Shown: positions 52,763-63,703, counted from the first letter of the stretch. The stretch is DNA of 64,000 nucleotides from Oscillatoriales cyanobacterium (GCA_004292955.1 RDXX01000019.1:62001-126000); one strand, 5' to 3'. Notes: a model not told the origin generated them from the letters alone. Numbers and translations are program-made.

Positions 52763-53464
52763 ATGACTAATAACGCAGAAGAAATTAAAACTATATTTAA
52801 TCGAATTGCACCAGTTTACAACCAATTGAACGACTGGTTAAGCTTGGGGCAGCACCGGATTTGGAAGCAAATGACGGTGCAATGGAGCTGTGCGGGCCCC
52901 GGAAATACTTGTTTAGACTTGTGCTGCGGCAGCGGCGATATAGCTTTGCTGCTGGCAAAACAAGCAGGGCCTACCGGTTCGGTATTTGGAGTAGATTTTT
53001 CTGCTGAACAATTGGCCGTTGCAGGTAAGCGCGATCGACCTTTTCTCACTCCTGCAAGTCCCATTACCTGGGTAGAAGCTGACGCCCTAGACTTGCCTTT
53101 TGCCGACAATTACTTCGACTGCGCCACCATGGGTTACGGCTTGCGTAACGTGACGGATATCCCCCGCAGTCTTCAGGAATTGCACCGCGTCCTCAAACCG
53201 GGCGCAAAGGCTGCTATTCTCGACCTCCACCGCCCCAGCAATTCCCTGATGCGGAGCTTTCAGCAGTTTTATCTAGATACTCTCGTGGTTCCCATTGCTC
53301 AGCAATTTGGCATGACTCAAGAATATGCCTACATTAATCCTAGTTTAGAAAAATTCCCGATCGGCGAGCAGCAAGTCGCGATCGCCCGCCAAGCCGGATT
53401 TGCCACCGCCACCCACTATCCCATTGCCGGAGCTATGATGGGAGTATTGGTGTTAGTCAGTTGA
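52763..53464 (+). CDS. menG: Demethylphylloquinone/2-phytyl-naphthoquinone methyltransferase
   Basis: A 233-residue SAM-dependent methyltransferase of the UbiE/MenG family, which in cyanobacteria adds the ring methyl of phylloquinone. It has IFNRIAPVYNQLNDWLSLGQ, HRIWKQMTVQW, the SAM motif CLDLCCGSGDIALLLAK, VDFSAEQL, DLPFADNYFDCATMGYGLRN and LHRVLKPGAKAAILDL. Start ATG lies directly after an AATCACAA repeat array. A TTGACAG array follows the stop. Confidence 0.93.
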   Translation: MTNNAEEIKTIFNRIAPVYNQLNDWLSLGQHRIWKQMTVQWSCAGPGNTCLDLCCGSGDIALLLAKQAGPTGSVFGVDFSAEQLAVAGKRDRPFLTPASPITWVEADALDLPFADNYFDCATMGYGLRNVTDIPRSLQELHRVLKPGAKAAILDLHRPSNSLMRSFQQFYLDTLVVPIAQQFGMTQEYAYINPSLEKFPIGEQQVAIARQAGFATATHYPIAGAMMGVLVLVS

Positions 53465-53620
53465 CAGTTGACAGTTGACAGTTGACAGTTGCTATTAGTT
53501 ATTTGTTACTTGTTACTTGTTACTTGTTACTTGTTGTTCCATTTTCCGATAACCAATAACTAATAACTAATAACTAATAACTAATAACCAATGCCCCATG
53601 CCCAATTCCCAATTTCCCAA
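53465..53620. repeat. TTGACAG, TTACTTG, AATAACT and AATTCCC repeats
   Basis: The entire 160-bp menG-DUF445 spacer consists of four short-repeat families in series: GTTGACA, ACTTGTT, AACTAATA and CCCAATTCC. The next start follows within 10 bp. Confidence 0.85.
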
Positions 53621-53626
53621 TAATTG

Positions 53627-54859
53627 ATGAATCCCTCTGAACTTTGGCTGTTGTTAGCCCCGCCTGTAGTGGGAGGAATTATTGGCTATTTCACTAACGA
53701 TATAGCTATCAAAATGCTGTTCCGCCCCTATCGAGCTATTTACATCAAAGGGCGGCAGTTGCCTTTCACTCCCGGCTTGATTCCCCGCAACCAAGAGCGC
53801 TTGGCTAAGCGAATTTCCGACACAATCATGGGTTCGCTGCTGACGCCGCAGGAACTGCAAAACTTGGCGCGCCGCCTCCTTCAAACTGAGCGGATGCAGT
53901 CAGTAATTCTCTGGCTGTTGCAGTTGGCCCTGGATCAAGTAAAGGCAGACACAGAGCAAAAAACTGCTAAAATTCTTGCTAACATTCTGCGAGACTTGCT
54001 CGGGGAATCTGTGCCGCGAATTCTCAAAGTTTTGGCGCGCCGGGAAGATTTTTTAGAAGCTCAGCTAAATCAAATTTTTGACCAAGTTTTGCTGGAAATT
54101 CAGCTAACTGACTCTCAAGCTGGTCAGTTGTCTGATTGGCTGTTGCAGGTAGTAATACCGCCAGAAGTGCTGCGGCAGGCTTTGATTGACTTTTTGACCG
54201 ATCGCAATATTTCGATCATCGACGAAGGATTTCGAGAAAAAACCAGCGGCACTTATTGGGTAGTAGCCAATTTGTTTGGTTTGCGTAACACTTTAACTCG
54301 GCTGCGGACTTTTTGTCTGGATGACAGACAAGTCACAAATCAGCGGTTAGCAGAATTAACTGTTTCTTTGGGAATTCGCGGGCGACTTCAGGAATGGCTG
54401 CAAAATTTGTCGATGCAAAACTTACCGGTTTCGACGGTGAGACAATTGCGAAAAACTATGCGCGACAGTGTTCGCAGCTACGTTCAAGAGCGGGGTACAG
54501 AGGTACTTGACGGGTTGAGCAAATCTATTGACTGGGAAAATATTTCGCGGTTGATTCTCAATCGATTGCAAACTTCAGCGGTGATGAGCGCTTCCCTAGA
54601 AATTGTGAGCAAAGAACTGGCTTTGGTGTTAGATCGCTATCTAGAGCGGGATTTAGAAAATATTGTAGCTCAGGCTATCCCGATTTTGAATATCGACCAG
54701 GTAATTATCGATCGAGTAAAAGGCACTTCTCCCGAAGAGTTGGAGCTAGCAATTCAGGGAATTGTCAAAAGCGAGTTGCAGGGAATTGTCAATTTAGGAG
54801 GGATTTTGGGCGTTTTTGTCGGCTGTTTGCAGACAGTTGTGATGTTGATTCAGCGATGA
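53627..54859 (+). CDS. DUF445 family membrane protein
   Basis: A 410-residue protein with the DUF445 N-terminal signature [40 protein letters not shown] and [16 protein letters not shown]. It is followed by long amphipathic helices ([40 protein letters not shown]) and a C-terminal membrane helix ([19 protein letters not shown]). The family is membrane-linked, related to yheB-type proteins; function is not established. The ATG at 53627 is preferred over the TTG three bases earlier. Confidence 0.87.
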   Translation: MNPSELWLLLAPPVVGGIIGYFTNDIAIKMLFRPYRAIYIKGRQLPFTPGLIPRNQERLAKRISDTIMGSLLTPQELQNLARRLLQTERMQSVILWLLQLALDQVKADTEQKTAKILANILRDLLGESVPRILKVLARREDFLEAQLNQIFDQVLLEIQLTDSQAGQLSDWLLQVVIPPEVLRQALIDFLTDRNISIIDEGFREKTSGTYWVVANLFGLRNTLTRLRTFCLDDRQVTNQRLAELTVSLGIRGRLQEWLQNLSMQNLPVSTVRQLRKTMRDSVRSYVQERGTEVLDGLSKSIDWENISRLILNRLQTSAVMSASLEIVSKELALVLDRYLERDLENIVAQAIPILNIDQVIIDRVKGTSPEELELAIQGIVKSELQGIVNLGGILGVFVGCLQTVVMLIQR

Positions 54860-55023
54860 TTTATTCCGGAACTTGTGAGATATTTGTTGTACCCTACCTA
54901 ATATTCATTGGACTGACACACCAGTCACAAAAATTTGGTTTTTGGGCAGTATTTTGCAGCATATAATTATACCTGCAACCGAGTTTTTTGTCAAGTATCC
55001 TAATTCACCTATTCTCTAAATTT

Positions 55024-55332
55024 ATGGCAGCCCCAAATTCTGACGATCGCCCTTACATCCCAAAAAACCCGCGCAACCTCAGCCGCCAACAATACGAGCG
55101 TTTAACCGCAGAAATGGCCACTCCCTACCGGCCTCTGCGACAGTTTGTGTACGTAGCTTGTGGCGCTTCGGGCTTTATCGGCGGTGTAGTTTTCCTCGCG
55201 AAAATTGCCTCGGGCCGGGAAATTGGCTCTGCTTTACCCAATTTTGCCCTCCAAGTCGGAGTCGTGGCTCTGATGGTGTTCCTGTTTCGCCTGGAGCAAC
55301 GCGCCGCAGCACGATCGCCCAAGTCGAAGTAA
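55024..55332 (+). CDS. PAM68-like (DUF3464) photosystem II assembly protein
   Basis: A 102-residue protein of the PAM68/DUF3464 group. It has a Pro/Asn-rich start, then YIPKNPRNLSRQQYERLTAE and MATPYRPLRQFVYVACGASG, two membrane helices (FVYVACGASGFIGGVVFLA; LQVGVVALMVFLFRLEQR) and a basic end. PAM68 acts in photosystem II assembly in thylakoids. The start at 55024 avoids a leader from a longer frame. Ribosome site unclear. Confidence 0.85.
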   Translation: MAAPNSDDRPYIPKNPRNLSRQQYERLTAEMATPYRPLRQFVYVACGASGFIGGVVFLAKIASGREIGSALPNFALQVGVVALMVFLFRLEQRAAARSPKSK

Positions 55333-55447
55333 CAAAGGTTTACAAATCTACACAAAAAGATATCTGAGGCAAGGAAAAGTTATAATTATAAAGAAAGTAT
55401 TACGAAACCCTGGTTTGCGATCGATCCCTGTCATTATAGGTAGGTGG

Positions 55448-55600
55448 GTTCAATTGGGGTCAGCAAATTTAAAGATCCTAATCATAAACCGCTTCTAACT
55501 CGTTCAATTGGGGTCAGCTTTCATAAAGACCCTAAATATATTAAATAAATTTAAGCCCAGCGCCAGCCTTCACTGATAGAAGAGTTGGCGTTGGGTATTT
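55448..55600. repeat. 54-bp spaced direct repeat and hairpin
   Basis: GTTCAATTGGGGTCAGC occurs at 55448 and 55502, each followed by a related AAAGA(T/C)CCTAA. A CCCAGCGCCA/TGGCGTTGGG hairpin (55556-55595) follows and may be a terminator. This interval upstream of the DUF1400 gene contains no gene. Confidence 0.75.
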
Positions 55601-55667
55601 TGCTAGGAGCGGGTGATTGCCAAATGTGTCAAAGTCTAATTAGACAAAAAAGTTGGAATATTTTACT

Positions 55668-56243
55668 ATGAGCAAGTCATTTTGCAAAGGGCGGTGGACG
55701 TTATTTTTAGCCGCAGGTGTGGGAATCGTACTTTACAGCAGTGTGGCGGCGGCGGCCGAAAAGGTAGTGCTAAAATACAGTGCGATCCGAATGACTTTAC
55801 CAGTCAGCGAATTAGAAATTTTTGCAGAAACTGGGAAAATGTCACCCGGGTTAGAAATGCTGCTGGGAAAGGCAAAAAAAGACCCGGAAGTGGTTCGCCG
55901 CAGTCTGATGAGACCGGTGAAAGTTAGTCAAAGCTTGTTGGATCGGACGCTCAACAGTAAAGTTGGGGAAATAATTCTCGATGAAGTGGGTCAGGTAATT
56001 CGCACTCCTTCTGGGAAAGCAAATCGAGAAGCTTTGCGCGAGGCCTTGGTGCTGTCGGCAACTAATGATAACGAGATTACGCTGCTGGAAGCGATGAAGA
56101 ATTATCCTGCTCCAGAGGTTAATGTTGAGGGCGATCGCTTAGTTGAAGCTTACGGCAAACTTGTAGCTTTGTCTGAACAATTTGGTGGCGCTTCAGAACG
56201 GCTGCAAGACATTTTAAACAAGATTCGCCTGCCTAGATTGTAG
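55668..56243 (+). CDS. DUF1400 domain protein (exported)
   Basis: A 191-residue protein with a signal-like N-terminus (WTLFLAAGVGIVLYSSVAAA) and the DUF1400 pattern: KVVLKYSAIRMTLPVSELEI, FAETGKMSPGLEMLLGKAKK, DPEVVRRSLMRPVKVSQSLL, NSKVGEIILDEVGQVIRTPS and GKANREALREALVLSATNDN. In longer cyanobacterial proteins this domain precedes an alpha/beta-hydrolase. Here only the DUF1400 part is present and no hydrolase domain follows, so it is a stand-alone form. Start ATG at 55668. Periplasmic location is inferred. Confidence 0.85.
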   Translation: MSKSFCKGRWTLFLAAGVGIVLYSSVAAAAEKVVLKYSAIRMTLPVSELEIFAETGKMSPGLEMLLGKAKKDPEVVRRSLMRPVKVSQSLLDRTLNSKVGEIILDEVGQVIRTPSGKANREALREALVLSATNDNEITLLEAMKNYPAPEVNVEGDRLVEAYGKLVALSEQFGGASERLQDILNKIRLPRL

Positions 56244-56366
56244 GGGATTTTGTGAGCAGCGGTTGATTTGTGCGATCGCACAATTTTTCTAAAGCTACAT
56301 AAATTACAGCGCAGTCACACTAGATTTGTGCAAAACTTGCCTGATTTTTAACCCGACTGTAAAACA

Positions 56367-56413
56367 ATGTAACTGCTGGCAAACTCCCAACATGACGAGA
56401 ATCAGTCATTCCC
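56367..56413 (+). repeat. Dispersed repeat family B, copy 3
   Basis: AATGTAACTGCTGGCAAACT at the start and AATCAGTCATTCCC at the end match the family. ATG and CAT, ACT and AGT can pair. It is in the same orientation as the other copies. Confidence 0.7.
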
Positions 56414-56559
56414 AATTCTCAAATCTCAAATTTAAAACTGTAGAACTTGACTCTCAAAGAAGTCTCGGAATCGATGTTCGATAGTTTACTAAAAAAATGA
56501 ATATACTCTCCGTATAACTGTTTATTCGTTAAGGAATATTTCGCAAAAAAATGCAGGCA

Positions 56560-56706
56560 AGACCTTTTACCAGAAAGAATTGGTTGAAAGCCCCAAGCCG
56601 GAGCGGGGAGAAATGAAAATCAGACTATTCATTACTCCAATCCTCGGACTTAAGGGTAGAGGTCGCTCTCAAACTGTCAACTGTCAACTGTCAACTGTCA
56701 ACTGAT
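56560..56706 (-). repeat. Dispersed repeat family A, copy 3 (inverted)
   Basis: On the minus strand: a GTTGACA run, GAGAGCGACCTCTACC, GAGGATTGGAGTAATGAATA, a CCCCGCTCCGGCTTGGGG hairpin, and AACCAATTCTTTCTGGTAAA. The hairpin differs in sequence from the other copies but keeps paired arms. Confidence 0.85.
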
Positions 56707-56976
56707 GTGGCTTAGGATAGAGCAATCATATCAAAGTTAGGGACTTGCAGAAAAACAGCCTGTCATTTAATCTCGTGCTATGACAGGTGTTATTAGGCAA
56801 CGAATTCCCTAAAATTCTTGACTAAACAAGTTAAAGATACACAGGGTTAAGAAACAGGATTAATTGACAGCATCTCAAATCAAATAAAATCACAATTTTT
56901 AGGGTCATCGAAAATTTCAGGGTAGTAGAGTTTCACTCCATCAGCTCTATTTACTGAATTGAATAAAACTACCAAC
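56707..56976. other. Spacer before aminotransferase pseudogene
   Basis: About 270 bp with no supported gene; AT-rich. No promoter can be named confidently. Confidence 0.3.
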
Positions 56977-57846
56977 ATGAATAACAATCCTATTCGTTCA
57001 AAAGACCGTTTCTTGGTTTTTGGCGCTCCGGCGATCGAAGATGCGGAAATTCAAGAAGTGGTCTCAACCATGAAAACAGGTTGGTTGGGTACAGGCCCGA
57101 AAGTCATGACTTTTCAAAATGGCTTCAAAGCTTACAAGGATTCCGAACACGCGATCGCAGTCAACTCTTGTACGGTGGCACTGCACTTGAGCATCCTCGC
57201 TGCTTCGGTAAAACCCGGGGATTAAGTCATTACTACTCCGATGACTTTTTGCGCTACAGTTAATGCGATCGTCCACCCCGGAGCAACACCGATACTGGCA
57301 GATGTAGATCCGGTGACAATGAATATTAACCCGGCTGAAGTCGAAGCTAAAATAACTTCGAGAATTAAAGCAATTTTACCGGTTCACTTCGCCGGTTGTC
57401 CCTGCGATATGGATGCGCTGTGTGAGATTGCTAGCCGTCACAATTTGAAGTTGATTGAAGACTGCGCTCACGCGATCGAAACAGAGTACAAGGGAAAGAA
57501 AGCAGGCACATTTGGTGACTTTGGATGCTTCAGCTTTTATGTCACCAAAAACATCACCACGGGTGAAGGAGGCATGATTCTCGCCCGCCGTCAAGAAGAC
57601 GCTAACAGGCTGAAAATTTTAGCGCTGCACGGTATGAGCAAAGATGCTTGGAATCGCTTCGGCGACTCGGGTTACAAGCACTATCAAGTGGTGGAAATCG
57701 GTTTTAAATACAATATGATGGATCTGCAAGCTGCGATCGGCATTCATCAACTCAAACAAGTCGCCCCCTAATTGCAGCGCCGGAAGCAAATTTGGCAGCG
57801 TTACAACGAAGCATTTGCCGATTTCCCTTTACTCTGGTTCGCTTGA
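56977..57846 (+). pseudogene. DegT/DnrJ/EryC1 aminotransferase pseudogene
   Basis: A PLP-dependent sugar aminotransferase broken by stops. It reads FLVFGAPAIEDAEIQEVVST, MKTGWLGTGPKVMTFQNGFK, then a TAA at 57223-57225 (replacing the Glu of P-G-D-E-V), VITTPMTFCATVNAIVHPGA, VDPVTMNINPAEVEAKITSR, HFAGCPCDMDALCEIASRHN, DCAHAIETEYKGKKAG, FSFYVTKNITTGEGG (PLP Lys), then a second TAA at 57769-57771, LQRRKQIWQRYNEAFADFP, and a stop at 57846. About 80-100 C-terminal residues are also missing. Such enzymes make aminosugars for surface polysaccharides. The remaining sequence is little changed, so decay seems recent. Confidence 0.9.
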
Positions 57847-57989
57847 GATAAATCTTATGTAGGAGAAATACTCTCCCCTGCAATTTGAACTCCGAAGTTG
57901 AGAGTTAACTCCCATAGCATATTGGAGGGGATAGGGCGGAATTTGACGTTGAATTTCACAAACTATGACAATCTCTGGTTTTGCTACGC

Positions 57990-58214
57990 TCAGTAAGCCA
58001 AAGTTTCTAAAGTTTCCCGCAGATAGGATCGAACCTGCTGATCGATGGTGAAATTTTGCTGTTGACTCTCAAAATTGAGTTCTAGCTGCCAGCGTTGAAA
58101 CCCTGAACTTGCCCCGATCGCGGATTTGAGGCTGCCCCAGATTTCAGAATCTTCGCACAGCTCGATCGGCTCTGCGGCTTGAGGTTCTTGTGCGATCGGT
58201 AGATAATTCGCCAT
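57990..58214 (-). CDS. Small hypothetical protein
   Basis: A 74-residue protein, MANYLPIAQEPQAAEPIELC, with RWQLELNFESQQQNFTIDQQ and LRETLETLAY. I do not recognise a family. An AGAGG lies 9 nt before the ATG and codon use is like the neighbours. It is acidic and soluble. Its reality rests on the ribosome site and the absence of overlap with other genes. Confidence 0.5.
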   Translation of the reverse strand: MANYLPIAQEPQAAEPIELCEDSEIWGSLKSAIGASSGFQRWQLELNFESQQQNFTIDQQVRSYLRETLETLAY

Positions 58215-58455
58215 ATTGTTATACCTCTGTTTGAATTCCCTGTAAGGATTGAAAGCTTACCTTGACTCTCTCTATTATAGATTCTTTTCTCCAAATAGCC
58301 AATATAAAATAGCCACAACCTGCGATTAAATATTAAATATTAAGAGTATTAATAATCTTTATCTGAGCCGGAGCATTACCTATTTTTTTTACTGCATACA
58401 TCTGTCGCAAATAAAGTAGCTTAAACTACAATTATGTCGATATTAATTTTTTATT

Positions 58456-59193
58456 TCACTTTTCGATCGACTGTTGGGTTAGGGATGTAGGGCCGTTGGT
58501 GTCCGCAGGTTCTGAGTTGACTGTACTGCTGGATGACGCATTCTTGATGCCTTCTGCTGGTGGCATTGACTCTGCGGGTGCAGCCGGAGTGACAGTTGTC
58601 TCGCCCGCAAAAGCTGGCAAAAGTCGATCGACTTGCCAAGGTGCGATCGTAAAATCCTGCCTAATGTTTTCTAATACATGAGGCTTTGTCGCTGCAAATT
58701 CTGATTCCGGCGTCAGCAAAACAGCCATCACACTAGCAGACACCTGCAAAAACAAATTGCTAGCTAAAAAAGCAGCAACTGCCAACAACAACCCAGCCCA
58801 CCGCCAGGAAGGAGGAAAGGGAGCCACCCCAGCAGCAAGGGGAGCAAATCGATATAGCTGCCACAAAATTACTGCCAGCAAAACAGCGATAAAAAGAGCA
58901 ATTCCTTGATTTAATTTAGTTTTAAACCGAGTCAGCATCTGCTGCTGCACAGAAGTTAAATTCTGCGGTTTCACGGCCACGACTAAAATACTAAAAATGT
59001 AAAAAGGGCGGAACCATTGCATCCACAGCACAGGAACAATACCTGCTACAGCCACTAAAAACACTTCTAACCAGACAGAGAGCGTGGGAGAACCCACTGC
59101 GAGTCCCAGCAAGCACAGTCCCAGGAAAAGCGGCAATGCAGCCACCCCAGAAAGGTGAATCCACAAGAAAGGATCTGACCAAAAAGAACGCAC
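58456..59193 (-). CDS. Low-complexity tail membrane protein
   Basis: A 245-residue protein with five hydrophobic segments: PFLWIHLSGVAALPLFLGLC, LSVWLEVFLVAVAGIVPVLW, MQWFRPFYIFSILVVAV, NQGIALFIAVLLAVILWQLY and WAGLLLAVAAFLASNLFLQV. A short charged stretch (VLENIRQDFTIAPWQVDRLL) is followed by a low-complexity Pro/Ala/Ser/Thr tail. This matches a conserved cyanobacterial family named for that tail. Function unknown. It lies downstream of infB on the same strand. Confidence 0.85.
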   Translation of the reverse strand: MRSFWSDPFLWIHLSGVAALPLFLGLCLLGLAVGSPTLSVWLEVFLVAVAGIVPVLWMQWFRPFYIFSILVVAVKPQNLTSVQQQMLTRFKTKLNQGIALFIAVLLAVILWQLYRFAPLAAGVAPFPPSWRWAGLLLAVAAFLASNLFLQVSASVMAVLLTPESEFAATKPHVLENIRQDFTIAPWQVDRLLPAFAGETTVTPAAPAESMPPAEGIKNASSSSTVNSEPADTNGPTSLTQQSIEK

Positions 59194-59746
59194 TTTAATT
59201 AATTATTAGTTATGAATGATAGCCTTTCTAAAATAGATGAGGTATGTCTGGTAATTGGTAATTAGTAATTGGTAATTGGTAATTGGCACGGCACCAGCTT
59301 TTGAACCGCAAGCTTTTCGGTGATTACCGATTACTGATTACCGAAAACCCCAAGCGTACCTCATTTTTCGATCGAACTGCTATATGAGTTTTGACTTTTG
59401 AATTTTGAGATTCTTGGACGCACTCTTGACTCTAAAACCCGGTGCGAGGAGTAAATATTTAGCGATCAAACCGAGGACTTACGAGCAGAAATCGGGTTTC
59501 TTTCGGTAATTCTTATTTGAGCGAGCAAATTTTGAATTTTCAGCAAGGGTAAAGACGATTAGGAATTTCATTCTGCCAACTGCCAACGGCCAACTGCCAA
59601 CTGCCAACTGCCAACTGTCAACTGTCAACTGTCAACTGTCCGATGAGTTTGGGAGTATTGAGTGAAGAGAATAGTTGGGAGCGATCGGCAATGCAAGTTG
59701 CCTTCACTCAAAAATTCTCTTCCAACTCAACACTCACAACTCAAAA
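59194..59746. repeat. Spacer with GTAATTG and CAACTGC repeats
   Basis: The 550-bp interval downstream of infB holds GTAATTG units (59238-59285), CAACTGC/CAACTGT heptamers (59577-59640) and an inverted pair TTGAGTGAAG/CTTCACTCAA (59658-59667 and 59702-59711) that may terminate infB. No gene is seen. Confidence 0.7.
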
Positions 59747-62700
59747 CTATTGAGATAGCGTGCGGCGCTTAGTAACCATCCGGTAGGCTTCAATAATATC
59801 GCCTTCCGCCCAGTCGCTAAACCCGCTCAAGGAAATACCGCATTCATAGCCAGTATTGACTTCCTTGGCATCTTCCTTCATCCGTTTGAGGGAGTCAAGG
59901 ACACCTTCGTAAACGACATTGTTGCCCCGGCGCACCCGCACCTTACAGTTGCGGATGACCTTGCCTTCGAGTACGTAGCATCCAGCCACAGCCCCCCGAC
60001 CGATCGCGAAGACAGCGCGCACTTCCACCTTACCCAGAGGTTCTTCCACCAGTTCGGGTTCCAGCAGTCCTTCCATCGCCCCTTGAATATCATCCAAGAG
60101 TTTGTAGATGATGCTGTATTCCCGCACGTCTACGCCCGCTTGGTCGGCTGCTTGGCGAGCGCCGGTGGCGAGAGTAGTATTGAACCCGATAATCACAGCA
60201 TTACTAGCGGAGGCCAGGTCAATATCCGTTTCTGTGATTTCCCCAGGAGCAGATAGCAGCAATCGGAGTTGAACTTCTTTTTGAGGAAGTTGGGTCAGAG
60301 AACCGACAATGGCTTCCAGGGAGCCTTGGACATCTGCCTTCAAGATCAAGTTGAGTTCCTTAAGAACGCCTTCCTTAGCTTGTTGAGAGAAGCCACTGAG
60401 GCTGATCCGACCACCTTGAAGTAGACGCGAATCTCTTTGGGATGTAGCTCTTCCGCTGGCGATCGCCGCTGCTTCTTTTTCGTTAGCGAAGACATCAAAC
60501 TCATCTCCAGCTTGCGGTACTTCCCGCAGCCCCAGCACTTCCACAGCGAAGGATGGACTTGCTTGGTCTACGCGATCGCCGCGATCGTCGATCATCGCCC
60601 GCACCTTGCCCAGAGCAGAGCCTGCGACCACAATATCGCCCACTCGCAGCGTGCCATTTTGCACCAGCAGAGTTGCCACTGGCCCCCTTGCCTTGTCGAG
60701 GTGAGCTTCAATTACAGTACCCTTAGCCGCTCGGTTCGGGTTAGCGTTGAGGTCTTCCATTTCCGCGACTGTCAGAATCATTTCCAACAGCGTATCGAGG
60801 TTTTCCCCTCGGATAGCGCTGACTGGAACCATCGTCACATCGCCGCCCCAGTCATCTGCGACCAAGCCGTACTCAGTAAGCTCTTGCTTCACCCGTTCCG
60901 GCTGAGCGCCCTCCTTGTCAACTTTATTGATAGCCACGACAATTGGCACTTTCGCCGCTTTCGCGTGGCTGATAGCTTCAATTGTCTGGGGTCGCACGCC
61001 GTCGTCCGCCGCCACCACCAAGATGGCAATGTCTGTCACCCGCGTACCGCGAGCCCGCATAGCTGTAAAGGCTTCGTGACCGGGCGTATCCAAAAATACC
61101 ACCTGCTGGCTCTTGCCTTCGTGTACCACATCCACGTGGTAAGCACCGATGTGCTGGGTAATACCCCCAGCTTCTCCCTGAGCGACCTTGGTTTTGCGGA
61201 TCGAGTCTAGCAAAGTAGTTTTGCCGTGATCCACGTGGCCCATAATCGTTACCACTGGCGGACGGCGCTGGAGGTATTCCAAATCTGCCTCATCGATCAT
61301 CTCGATGATTTTGGTAGCTGGCTCTTCTATTTCTGGGGTTTCTACCTCTACGCCCATTTCTTCGGCTACCATTCTCACCGCTGGAATGTCCAGGGTTTCG
61401 GTAATGTTGACCGCAATACCTTTAGAGAACAGCCTCTTAATAATTTCGGTTTCGGGAACAGCCAAGGTAACTGCTAGTTCTTGAACGGTCATCGGTCTGC
61501 TCAGCAGCAGCTTTTCTGGACGTTCTACCTTAGCTTCGGCTGTTTTGCCCCGGTTGCCGCGTCCCCCGGAAGAACCAGAAGAGCTTTTATCGTGAGAAGG
61601 GCCCGGTCTCTTATTTTTGCCGCTGCTACCGGGTGCGCCCGGAGTTGGTGTTGACTTGGGTGCTGCTTGTGTCTTCGCCTTAGCTGGGCGGGCTAGAGAC
61701 AGGCTGACGGTGACTGGTGCTGGCATATCCAAGCCATTTTCTAAGTCATCGTCATCCTCGTCTATGGGTTTGAGGCGACGATTTTTGGCCTTGGCTGCTT
61801 TGGCAGCTTTGGCAGCATCTGAGTTTTCGTCATCATCTTCTTCCCAAATGACCTGTGTCTTTTTGGCTGGCTTTGGCAGAGTCGGCTTGGGAAGGAGAAG
61901 AGTATCCAGCAACAACGACGTATCGTCTCCGTCATCGTCTGCGTCTTCTCCGGTGGCAGAAATGTCACCGCCCCGGCTACGCAACCCAGCGGCTGACGTT
62001 GCGGGGGCAAGGCTCCGGCGCGGGCCGCCCTGCTGCGGTCGATCGGCAAGTGCTGTTTTCACTGGCCCACCAGCACCTGGGCGAGGTCTTTGAGCGTCGC
62101 TACCGGATGGTGCAGGTCTGCTGGGGCGGCTCGGTTTCGCCGGCGCTTCCAGAGTTTCTCCCTGTTCTGATTGGTCTTGATCGGTTCTGGCCAGTTTCAG
62201 TACCGGCTTGTTTCCCAGAGTTTGTGGGTTGCGGCCAGCCTGCTCGGACGCCGCTCTGACTGGTGGCGACGTGAGTTTTGCCCCTGCTGGCGGCGCTGGA
62301 GGGGCGACCGGCGGGCGGGGGGTGCGTTCTGGAGCCTTTTCTGACGGCGGTTGAGGTGTCGCAGGTGCTTGAGCCTGGGAGCTTGTTTCCGGGGCGATCG
62401 CACCTACAGTTTCCGAGCTTGTTTCTGAAGCTGCCGCCGCTCCAGCGACATTTGGCTTCGAGAGTACAGGTCGATTGATATTTGGTTTAGCTGGAGGCTG
62501 GAGTTGTTGAGAGGCTGGCGATTTGGGAGGAGTGGCCACGGTGGCCCCAGGCTGGTTTTTTTGCTCCTCGTTGCCTGCGGGCTGGGACGAAGCACCAGCC
62601 GGCCGTACTTTTGGACTGCGTATTTCTAAAATTTGCTGCTTTTTTTGTTGGTCGTTAGGATGAGGGCCAGATTCTCTAGATGGCGCTGCTGCTCTTTCGG

Positions 62701-62902
62701 GGGGAGCTGGCTTGCCGGGGGTAGAGTGGCTGGCTACGTATTTTTCCGCCGTTTTGCGAATGCGCTCTGCTTCAGATTCTGTAATTGTGCTGCTGTGGCT
62801 CTTTACTGAAATATTGAGCCGCTCGCAAACTGCCAAGATGTCTTTATTATCCAAATTTAGTTCCCGTGATAATTCGTAAATTCTTACTTTGCCGTTGTTC
62901 AT
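59747..62902 (-). CDS. infB: Translation initiation factor IF-2
   Basis: A 1051-residue GTPase that brings fMet-tRNA to the 30S complex. The start [20 protein letters not shown] at 62902 is the family start; the frame runs eight codons further. The N-terminal domain continues to about residue 50, then a 400-residue Pro/Ala/Arg-rich disordered region. The second IF2N domain is at about 445-495 ([19 protein letters not shown]). The G domain starts near 555: [47 protein letters not shown]. Domains 2-4 follow. It is downstream of nusA-ylxR in the classical order. Confidence 0.97.
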   Translation of the reverse strand: MNNGKVRIYELSRELNLDNKDILAVCERLNISVKSHSSTITESEAERIRKTAEKYVASHSTPGKPAPPERAAAPSRESGPHPNDQQKKQQILEIRSPKVRPAGASSQPAGNEEQKNQPGATVATPPKSPASQQLQPPAKPNINRPVLSKPNVAGAAAASETSSETVGAIAPETSSQAQAPATPQPPSEKAPERTPRPPVAPPAPPAGAKLTSPPVRAASEQAGRNPQTLGNKPVLKLARTDQDQSEQGETLEAPAKPSRPSRPAPSGSDAQRPRPGAGGPVKTALADRPQQGGPRRSLAPATSAAGLRSRGGDISATGEDADDDGDDTSLLLDTLLLPKPTLPKPAKKTQVIWEEDDDENSDAAKAAKAAKAKNRRLKPIDEDDDDLENGLDMPAPVTVSLSLARPAKAKTQAAPKSTPTPGAPGSSGKNKRPGPSHDKSSSGSSGGRGNRGKTAEAKVERPEKLLLSRPMTVQELAVTLAVPETEIIKRLFSKGIAVNITETLDIPAVRMVAEEMGVEVETPEIEEPATKIIEMIDEADLEYLQRRPPVVTIMGHVDHGKTTLLDSIRKTKVAQGEAGGITQHIGAYHVDVVHEGKSQQVVFLDTPGHEAFTAMRARGTRVTDIAILVVAADDGVRPQTIEAISHAKAAKVPIVVAINKVDKEGAQPERVKQELTEYGLVADDWGGDVTMVPVSAIRGENLDTLLEMILTVAEMEDLNANPNRAAKGTVIEAHLDKARGPVATLLVQNGTLRVGDIVVAGSALGKVRAMIDDRGDRVDQASPSFAVEVLGLREVPQAGDEFDVFANEKEAAAIASGRATSQRDSRLLQGGRISLSGFSQQAKEGVLKELNLILKADVQGSLEAIVGSLTQLPQKEVQLRLLLSAPGEITETDIDLASASNAVIIGFNTTLATGARQAADQAGVDVREYSIIYKLLDDIQGAMEGLLEPELVEEPLGKVEVRAVFAIGRGAVAGCYVLEGKVIRNCKVRVRRGNNVVYEGVLDSLKRMKEDAKEVNTGYECGISLSGFSDWAEGDIIEAYRMVTKRRTLSQ

Positions 62903-63285
62903 CCACTCTGCCCTCTTTTGTGCCAACCAGTTTTTACATTTTGATTTTTTGTTCTAATGACGACATCATTCGCTGTGATTGATTCAGTGTCAAGAATCGG
63001 GGTTTTGGTACTCGCTCAGCAATTTTATCTAAAAGATGCAATTCGCTGAAGTCTGCGGTTGGAGAATTCTCAAGTTTTTTTTGGGAAAGCGAGAACTGTC
63101 AAGTCTGAATTTTGGCAACTGCCACAAATCAATCTTTAAAGTTTGTCTTTCCACCTTGAGGATACCTCTGCTAGTACCCTACCCTTATCTAATCTGACAC
63201 AAATCTTTCCAGACTGGTGGGCAGATCGGATCGGGGTTTTAGAGCTGGCGCTACCGGTAATTACTGGTAGGGCTGCCAAGAGGGT
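62903..63285. other. ylxR-infB spacer
   Basis: About 380 bp with no gene in the normally tight nusA-ylxR-infB order. A short CTACCGGT/ACTGGTAG hairpin lies at 63251-63270. It could hold an internal promoter or attenuator for infB. I see no known riboswitch. Confidence 0.4.
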
Positions 63286-63600
63286 TTATACAGTCGAGGC
63301 CGAACTATTGTCGGTTTGGTGCCCGATCGATTCCGAGTCAGATGTACAGTCAGATGTGGCTAAACGCTGCCAAAGTGTTTGGTACAGTTCGTCAGACACA
63401 GGCGCTTTGAGCGATCGCCCAAGTCGATTTTTTTTCTGAGCTGCTTTGAGGCATTGGCTCGCCGGACAAAGGTAAGCGGAACGACCGAGGCCGCGATCTA
63501 ATTGTACCTGATGAGAAGGATAGAGCCTGACTACTCGCCAAAAAGCTTCCTTAGGAGCTATTTTTCGACAACTTGTGCAACACCGGTAGTTCGGTTTCAT
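63286..63600 (-). CDS. YlxR family RNA-binding protein
   Basis: A 104-residue YlxR/RnpM-type protein. The start at 63600 gives MKPNYRCCTSCRKIAPKEAF, with the R-x-C-x-x-C-R zone of the family, then WRVVRLYPSHQVQLDRGLGR and SAYLCPASQCLKAAQKKNRL. The C-terminus adds about 20 Ser/Thr/Asp-rich residues. YlxR lies between nusA and infB in most bacteria and binds RNA; in some Gram-positives it modulates RNase P. The frame can extend upstream to 63750 but would overlap nusA, so the shorter start is used. Confidence 0.9.
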   Translation of the reverse strand: MKPNYRCCTSCRKIAPKEAFWRVVRLYPSHQVQLDRGLGRSAYLCPASQCLKAAQKKNRLGRSLKAPVSDELYQTLWQRLATSDCTSDSESIGHQTDNSSASTV

Positions 63601-63703
63601 TTCTAGTGATTCCGGGAGAGTTGAGAGAGTGGGAGAGGGGGGAATAGGGGAATTGTCCTCCTTGTCTCCCGTGCCAGAAACATAAAAGTGAATGTCACAG
63701 TGT

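Noticed and set aside
59650-59715. Inverted pair after infB as a firm terminator
   Set aside because: Arms are 34 bp apart and no T-run follows; kept only as a possibility.
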